Positions 16,841-21,018 of a DNA stretch of 21,018 bases are shown piece after piece. The stretch covers positions 1 through 21,018 of the IMG/VR virus record IMGVR_UViG_3300010155_001933; one strand, written 5' to 3'. Each line of letters starts with the position of its first letter. The first letter of the stretch is position 1. Origin of the DNA: a virus. A model generated the notes under the pieces. The model worked only from the letters and a program-made list of their open reading frames with translations. It was not told the origin of the DNA and searched no databases. A program made the position numbers and the translations under genes.

Positions 16841-19587
16841 ACTGCACATTAGTAAGTAAACATTATAAAGACCTACTTGGTGAAATAGAAAAATGGTCTG
16901 AGTCTAATAAGAGTAGATCATATTTTAAAGACCCGTATGAGGCTGCTTTTAAGCTTGTAGAAACTGAATTTAATATGGACTTAAATACTCTTAAGTATAA
17001 TCCAGAGATTACAGCAGGTCAAGTTGGTTCTTTTAGGAGCAGGCTAAGAGAGCTCACAAGGAATATTGATAATGGTAAGATGGCTAATACTTGGGCTTCA
17101 ACATTTTGGCAATCATCTAAGTATGGTAAAAAAGACCCAGTTGTTGGCAATGTTCTAAATAAGATGGGTATGTCTGGTTTTCATTTCAGAGCTAATGAGG
17201 CAAGGGATACTACATTATTTCAAGCTGTCTTGACTAATATTAAATCAGAGGCTGGTCGAAGACATTTAACTTCAATTACTGGATGGTCTGAAGTAAAAGT
17301 TGAAAAAGAATTAAATAGACTTGATACTGAATGGATGAAAGCTATAGCTGATTACAAAAACAATGTACCAGGAGCTTCAGATAAAATAACTAAAATTAAA
17401 ACACAAATGGACGAATTGGTTAGAGACACCCATTTAAAAGTATATGATGATTTAATAAATATTTTAGAGAGTACAAAAGAAGGTTCTTTAAGAGATGTTT
17501 TAAAAAATAAATATCTTAAGATGAGTAAGTCCGACAGGGGAAAAGTTGATAGAGGTGAAAAAACAGTAAAAGCTTCTAAAAAAGATTTACGTCAGGTCAA
17601 AATTGACGGAGAAGAAATATCTGATCAAATGTATGGAGCATTAGAAAACTATATGGAGCTGTCGGATGGTTTGTATAAGTCATTACGGCAGGGTGTCGAT
17701 AAAAGGATCGACTCTATCATCAAGAAATTAGTAGCATCGGGTAGGGATGTATCAGCTAGTGAGTTTAAAAATATAAAAGAAAGATTAAAAGGGAAGTTAA
17801 TGCCTAAATATGAGCAGGGATTCTTTCCACATTATTCAAGAGACTTGAATATCAATATGATGGATGGTTTAATGCCTAAGTTTGAAGATATGCAAACATC
17901 TATTAATGATTATAGTAAATCAAATAATAAAAAATCTATAAAACAAATCATAAAAGAAATGAATGGATATATTGATGGGCATGCTAAGTCTAGAGCTAGG
18001 GACTTAGAAAGCGGTGAATATGATTATGATTATAGCAGAAATTTTGTCAACTCTATAACTAACTATATAACAGATATTAATAGATTTAATTTTGCTTCAT
18101 TTATGGATGCTCATATGATTGATGGACTTATGTCTATCGAAAGAATTTATAAAACCGAAGGAGCTGCTAAGGGCTACGCTGAGTCTATTACTAATTTTTT
18201 ACAAGATTTAAACATGGCTGCTAATGGTCATAATAATATAAGTGAGAACACTAGAAACTTCATGAGAACTCTATTGGGATTTGAGTTTATATCTAAACTT
18301 GGATTCAATCCTAGAGGTGCTTTAAGAAATACAACACAAAGATTTTTAGATTATGTTAACTGGGGCCCTATACAGATAAACTCTACAAATGAATATTTAA
18401 GAACTTTATCCTTTAAAGAAGGGCAGGAATTGTTTGTTGAAAATGAATTAAAAAAGGCTGGACTATTATTTGATACGCAATCTCCAGAGTTTATGCAAAC
18501 TGGACTAGATACGCCAGCTTCTATATTTAGAACAGTAAGTTGGAATGACTCTGCTGGAAAGTTTCAAGTAAATAAGCCGGGAAAAATGAAGTCTGTCGCT
18601 GATAAGGTTTCTTGGTTAGCAGGCAAATCATCTTATCTACATAGAACAGCTGAGAATATAAATAGGAAACATACATTTAAGATTGGCTATGGTCAGATGC
18701 ATAAATGGCTGAGTAGTAAAAGTTATTACGATTCTCTTGTTGCAAAAAGAAGCGAAACTGAGGCTGGTAAGAAAAGAATAGCTAAGGGAGAAGAAGTTTT
18801 AACGGAAGCACAATTTCAAGCTATCGTGGAAAAAAAATCTGCTAATTACGCTATAAATATGGTAGTTATGAACCATTTTGATTATGCTGATTATGCTAAG
18901 GCTAAGTGGACTAGAAGTAAAATAGGTAGATTTGCAGGACAGTTTCAGCATTATAGCTTTGAGTTTTTAGAAAGAAATATAGCAATACTTAGAGAAGCTA
19001 AACATGATGTTGTAGCTGGTAAACTACTTCCTGGAAAAGATGCTCAAGGATTAATGAAAGCTTATAGAATGTCTATGGCTTACTTCTTTGCTCCTTTAAT
19101 GGCTTCTGAATTAATGGGTGTTGATTTTTCTAATCTAATAGAGCATGATACTTTACAAAGATTAAAACAATTAACTACATTATTCACTGGTGACGATGAG
19201 GAAATACAAGAAGCTTTTTATGGTAAAGGCCCTATCATAAGTACATTTGGTGGGCCTCTTCTTAGTGATACAATAGATATAGGTGTTATGTTAGATTTAA
19301 TAGATTTAGATGAGCCAGGCATACTTACATTAATCTCTGGGTTAGAAAATTATGACCCATCGACATCAACTGAAATTGGCTCTAAGTTAAGAATCCTTAA
19401 TACTTTTTTAGGTAGAGCTTATGAAAGACATTATCCATTAATACAAAAAGGTAATATTGGAATGGCTTTTCAACAAGAATTTGGTTTATATCCCACAGCT
19501 AAAGCTAGAAAAAAGAGAAAGAAAGAGACATCTAGAGCTGTTCCAATGGAATTAGAAAAAGCATTGAGGCTTATGGAACAAAGTTAG
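16831..19587 (+). CDS. Large 918-residue phage protein, probable virion-associated partner of the giant protein
   Basis: It starts ten bases inside the end of the giant gene (ATG 16831), so the two are probably translated together. The protein is mostly helical. Notable pieces are EQGFFPHYSRD near residue 330, FNPRGALRNTTQRFLDYVNW near residue 490, SYLHRTAENINRKHTFKIGY near residue 600, and FAGQFQHYSFEFLERNIAIL near residue 705. A hydrophobic stretch (MAYFFAPLMASELMGV) follows near residue 750. The C-terminus is basic (KARKKRKKE). The FPHY and N-P-R-x-A-L-x-N-x-T-Q patterns, and the late F..Q...Y..E segment, remind me of very large polyvalent phage proteins and DNA-ejection proteins. I cannot assign an enzyme activity. 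It is the last gene of the + strand operon, which ends at a hairpin. Confidence 0.65.
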   Translation: MPVNCTLVSKHYKDLLGEIEKWSESNKSRSYFKDPYEAAFKLVETEFNMDLNTLKYNPEITAGQVGSFRSRLRELTRNIDNGKMANTWASTFWQSSKYGKKDPVVGNVLNKMGMSGFHFRANEARDTTLFQAVLTNIKSEAGRRHLTSITGWSEVKVEKELNRLDTEWMKAIADYKNNVPGASDKITKIKTQMDELVRDTHLKVYDDLINILESTKEGSLRDVLKNKYLKMSKSDRGKVDRGEKTVKASKKDLRQVKIDGEEISDQMYGALENYMELSDGLYKSLRQGVDKRIDSIIKKLVASGRDVSASEFKNIKERLKGKLMPKYEQGFFPHYSRDLNINMMDGLMPKFEDMQTSINDYSKSNNKKSIKQIIKEMNGYIDGHAKSRARDLESGEYDYDYSRNFVNSITNYITDINRFNFASFMDAHMIDGLMSIERIYKTEGAAKGYAESITNFLQDLNMAANGHNNISENTRNFMRTLLGFEFISKLGFNPRGALRNTTQRFLDYVNWGPIQINSTNEYLRTLSFKEGQELFVENELKKAGLLFDTQSPEFMQTGLDTPASIFRTVSWNDSAGKFQVNKPGKMKSVADKVSWLAGKSSYLHRTAENINRKHTFKIGYGQMHKWLSSKSYYDSLVAKRSETEAGKKRIAKGEEVLTEAQFQAIVEKKSANYAINMVVMNHFDYADYAKAKWTRSKIGRFAGQFQHYSFEFLERNIAILREAKHDVVAGKLLPGKDAQGLMKAYRMSMAYFFAPLMASELMGVDFSNLIEHDTLQRLKQLTTLFTGDDEEIQEAFYGKGPIISTFGGPLLSDTIDIGVMLDLIDLDEPGILTLISGLENYDPSTSTEIGSKLRILNTFLGRAYERHYPLIQKGNIGMAFQQEFGLYPTAKARKKRKKETSRAVPMELEKALRLMEQS

Positions 19588-19628
19588 AAGATAGCAGCCG
19601 GGGTGATAGAGTCCCGACTACTACCTTC
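19587..19628. terminator. Long hairpin between converging operons, likely terminator
   Basis: The left arm GAAGATAGCAGCCGGG (19587-19602) faces the right arm CCCGACTACTACCTTC (19613-19628) across a ten-base loop. As + strand RNA it has three A-C mismatches in 16 positions and is followed by TTTT. As - strand RNA the same three positions become G-U wobbles, so all 16 pair, and one more A-U pair extends the base. The + strand has the better U tract (TTCTTTT); the - strand has only UAACUUUGUU. It begins at the last base of the 918-residue gene's stop codon and lies 17 bases past the end of the - strand operon, so it may stop transcripts from both sides. Confidence 0.6.
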
Positions 19629-19629
19629 T

Positions 19630-19654
19630 TTTAGCAAGGAGTGACTATGCTAAA
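19630..19654. repeat. Seven-base inverted repeat beside the terminator hairpin
   Basis: TTTAGCA (19630-19636) and TGCTAAA (19648-19654) are perfect inverted copies separated by eleven bases. The repeat overlaps the stop codon of the - strand 62-residue gene. It may be a second hairpin of a tandem terminator or a protein-binding site. On the + strand the loop contains AAGGAG. Confidence 0.4.
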
Positions 19655-19833
19655 TAGTTTTCTTCGCTGTTTTCTATTATATAATTTATTGTCATGTCTA
19701 TAACTTTTTGAAGTTGTAATAGAACATTTAATATTACTTTTTCTTTATTTTGTATATTACTTTCTTCGCAGAGTTCAAACATTTTTAAGTTGCTTTGTAG
19801 CGTTTGTTTCAGTAGTTCGTATTCTTCACTCAC
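19645..19833 (-). CDS. Hypothetical helical protein, 62 residues, downstream of the resolvase
   Basis: The gene starts at a GTG (19833-19831) that overlaps the stop of the resolvase gene by eight bases. It has a very good AAGGAG (complement of 19840-19845) six bases upstream. The product begins MSEEYELLKQTLQSNLKMFE and looks entirely alpha-helical, with a Leu/Ile-rich second half (VILNVLLQLQKVIDMTINYI). It has one cysteine and no membrane-like or DNA-binding motif I can name. It is the last gene of the - strand replication operon. Coupling to the resolvase suggests a small accessory factor for DNA metabolism, but this rests on position only. Confidence 0.65.
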   Translation of the reverse strand: MSEEYELLKQTLQSNLKMFELCEESNIQNKEKVILNVLLQLQKVIDMTINYIIENSEENYLA

Positions 19834-20308
19834 TTGTCTCTCCTTCCTGTTGTTGGTTTAAACCATACATAGCTATTAGTATGGCATCTGAATTATAAAG
19901 TGTAACTCTTTTGTCTGTATACCTTGATGCTATTTCTTTTAATGATCGTTTACGTTCTTGTTTATCTTTAGGTAGTTCTATATTAAGTTTAGTTTTCCAG
20001 TATTTTTGCCATTTTTGTGGTGATACGAGTGTAGTGTTTACTTTATATGCTGCTAATATTCCTTGCCATTGTCCAAAGTTCTGTCCAAACTTAAATAGAG
20101 ATGATCTTCCATCGTGAGGCATTGCGTGTACTTGTTCTAAATACGCTTTAGCTCTCATATTTTTATCGACATACTCAGAGTTTTTAGATGATCTGATTAT
20201 ATCTGCCATTCCTTCTATTGTTTTTGGACACTTTATTATGGTGTTGAGGCCACCTTTCCAGATGGCCACTCCACCACTTTTCCCCGGGTCTATTCCTATT
20301 ATAGTCAT
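19826..20308 (-). CDS. RuvC-like Holliday junction resolvase
   Basis: A 160-residue protein of the RuvC/RNase H fold, about the size of bacterial RuvC. It opens with IGIDPGKSGGVAIW, giving the first catalytic aspartate D7 on strand one. The second acidic residue is E58 in YLEQVHAMP. The middle carries FKFGQNFGQWQGILAA and VSPQKWQKYW, characteristic of phage RuvC-like proteins. The last acidic site is D141 in NSDAILIAMYGL. Expected activity is metal-dependent cleavage of Holliday junctions or branched replication and packaging intermediates in the cytoplasm. Its ATG overlaps the TAA of the helicase gene (TAATG), so it is coupled to replication. A pared-down RNase H-fold nuclease with altered substrate is possible, but all the acidic positions looked for are present. 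Confidence 0.88.
   Translation of the reverse strand: MTIIGIDPGKSGGVAIWKGGLNTIIKCPKTIEGMADIIRSSKNSEYVDKNMRAKAYLEQVHAMPHDGRSSLFKFGQNFGQWQGILAAYKVNTTLVSPQKWQKYWKTKLNIELPKDKQERKRSLKEIASRYTDKRVTLYNSDAILIAMYGLNQQQEGETSE
19840..19845 (-). promoter_or_regulatory. Shine-Dalgarno AAGGAG for the GTG start at 19833
   Basis: On the - strand AAGGAG lies six bases before the GTG at 19833, inside the last codons of the resolvase gene. It is the reason a GTG start is accepted for the 62-residue gene. Confidence 0.65.
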
Positions 20309-21018
20309 TATATATCCGCCTCAGCCATATCAGAGTTCATATAGAATTTGCATTTGTTACCATTAAATCCTATTAAATGAGTACCTATCTTCCCGTATCT
20401 GCTTTTCGCTACTATTATTTCACTCTTGTACTGAGAGTATCTTTCACTGTCAAAGTTATGACCATAGAATACGAACATTGCTGACTCAGCTGCTTGTTCT
20501 ATAACACCTGACTCTGCATAATCGCTCATTCTTGGACGAGGGTCTATTCTTTTCTCTATCTCTCTGTTCAATTGTGATACTAAGATAGCGCTACAGTTTT
20601 CTTGTTTACATATCCACTTATACTCTTGCATGATCTTTTCAATCTCGAATCTTCTACCTTCTCTAACACCATTTACATCTATTAACTGTATGTAGTCATC
20701 TATTACTATATCTGGTTTATACCTAGCAATTTCTCTAAGACATTCAGATAAGGATCGAACATCATCATACATCATAAAGTTTTCATAATTTTTCTTTATT
20801 TTATTTGATGCTGATTCAAACTCTTTCTGACTGCCTTCTGATAGGTCATTCCGTCTTATGTTTATATATTCAAGACTGTTGCTTTCCATCACTGTCATCT
20901 TCTTTAACATTTCTGTGTTGCTCATCTCTCTATTAAACAGCATTACTCTGTAACCTTGCTGGACAAGACCTTTAACCATGTTAATAACTAGTGTTGTCTT
21001 TCCATGACCGGGTCTTCC
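20308..21018 (-). CDS. DnaB-like replicative helicase, C-terminal part (cut by window end)
   Basis: The frame stays open to the window edge, giving 236 visible residues; an in-frame ATG at 20979 is internal and not the start. The visible part begins exactly at the Walker A motif GRPGHGKTT. A FNREMS segment with the probable catalytic glutamate follows, then Walker B PDIVIDDYIQLI. Next is motif H3 ILVSQLNREIEKR, followed by RPRMSDYAESGVIEQAA, the hallmark of the superfamily 4 DnaB RecA-like domain. It would be a hexameric 5'-to-3' helicase unwinding DNA at the phage fork. The N-terminal primase-binding domain, and any fused primase, lie beyond the window. It is first of three coupled - strand genes. 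Its ATPase motifs are intact in the part seen. Confidence 0.9.
   Translation of the reverse strand, partial: GRPGHGKTTLVINMVKGLVQQGYRVMLFNREMSNTEMLKKMTVMESNSLEYINIRRNDLSEGSQKEFESASNKIKKNYENFMMYDDVRSLSECLREIARYKPDIVIDDYIQLIDVNGVREGRRFEIEKIMQEYKWICKQENCSAILVSQLNREIEKRIDPRPRMSDYAESGVIEQAAESAMFVFYGHNFDSERYSQYKSEIIVAKSRYGKIGTHLIGFNGNKCKFYMNSDMAEADI

Noticed and set aside
1-21018. tRNA genes, CRISPR arrays, insertion sequences or attachment sites
   Set aside because: No cloverleaf with a CCA-like end, no regularly spaced repeats, no transposase or integrase-like frame, and no long direct repeats were seen; gaps between genes are too short to hold them.

Overview
The window is a dense piece of a tailed double-stranded DNA bacteriophage genome, probably from an uncultured phage. 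It is AT-rich, arginine is mostly AGA/AGG, adjacent genes overlap through TAATG junctions, and several starts carry clear AAGGA/AAGGAG Shine-Dalgarno sequences. The host cannot be named from this sequence. Portal, capsid, terminase, DNA polymerase and endolysin genes are not in view.

Layout. Positions 1-2108 hold the tail end of one gene and then a train of very small genes on the + strand. Three of these encode single-pass membrane proteins (131-916), and several others are Lys-rich or Cys-containing miniproteins. One of them (1756-1935) lies in a different frame from its neighbours and overlaps the next gene by 73 bases. Positions 2101-4831 encode two virion exterior proteins: a 747-residue beta-rich structural protein resembling tail/stabilisation proteins, and a 161-residue tail-fibre-like protein with a Gp53-like C-terminal domain. 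After the only real gap in the + strand operon (4832-4902), positions 4903-19587 encode five proteins: three coiled-coil or hydrophobic proteins of 308, 280 and 513 residues, a giant of 2877 residues, and a 918-residue protein. No tape-measure, sheath or tube gene is seen, so a short-tailed phage that ejects internal proteins with its DNA is the most economical reading.

The most interesting gene is the 2877-residue protein. Around residues 1630-1990 it carries what looks like the core of a two-double-psi-beta-barrel RNA polymerase: an R-K-P...D-M-M-I-L segment followed by a DYDVD acidic loop, in the order and spacing of the R-x-P...DxDGD region of multisubunit, YonO-like and QDE-1-like polymerases. 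The loop has the DxDxD form reported for crAss-like phage polymerases. If correct, this is a virion-packaged RNA polymerase fused to a long N-terminal region with hydrophobic segments, encoded among putative ejection proteins. This is inference from motifs and needs structure prediction.

Positions 19645-21018 are on the - strand and converge on the structural operon. They hold a DnaB-like helicase cut by the window edge, a RuvC-like resolvase and a 62-residue protein, translationally coupled in that order. The 57 bases between the converging gene sets hold a 16-bp hairpin that pairs completely only as the - strand RNA, plus a second small inverted repeat.
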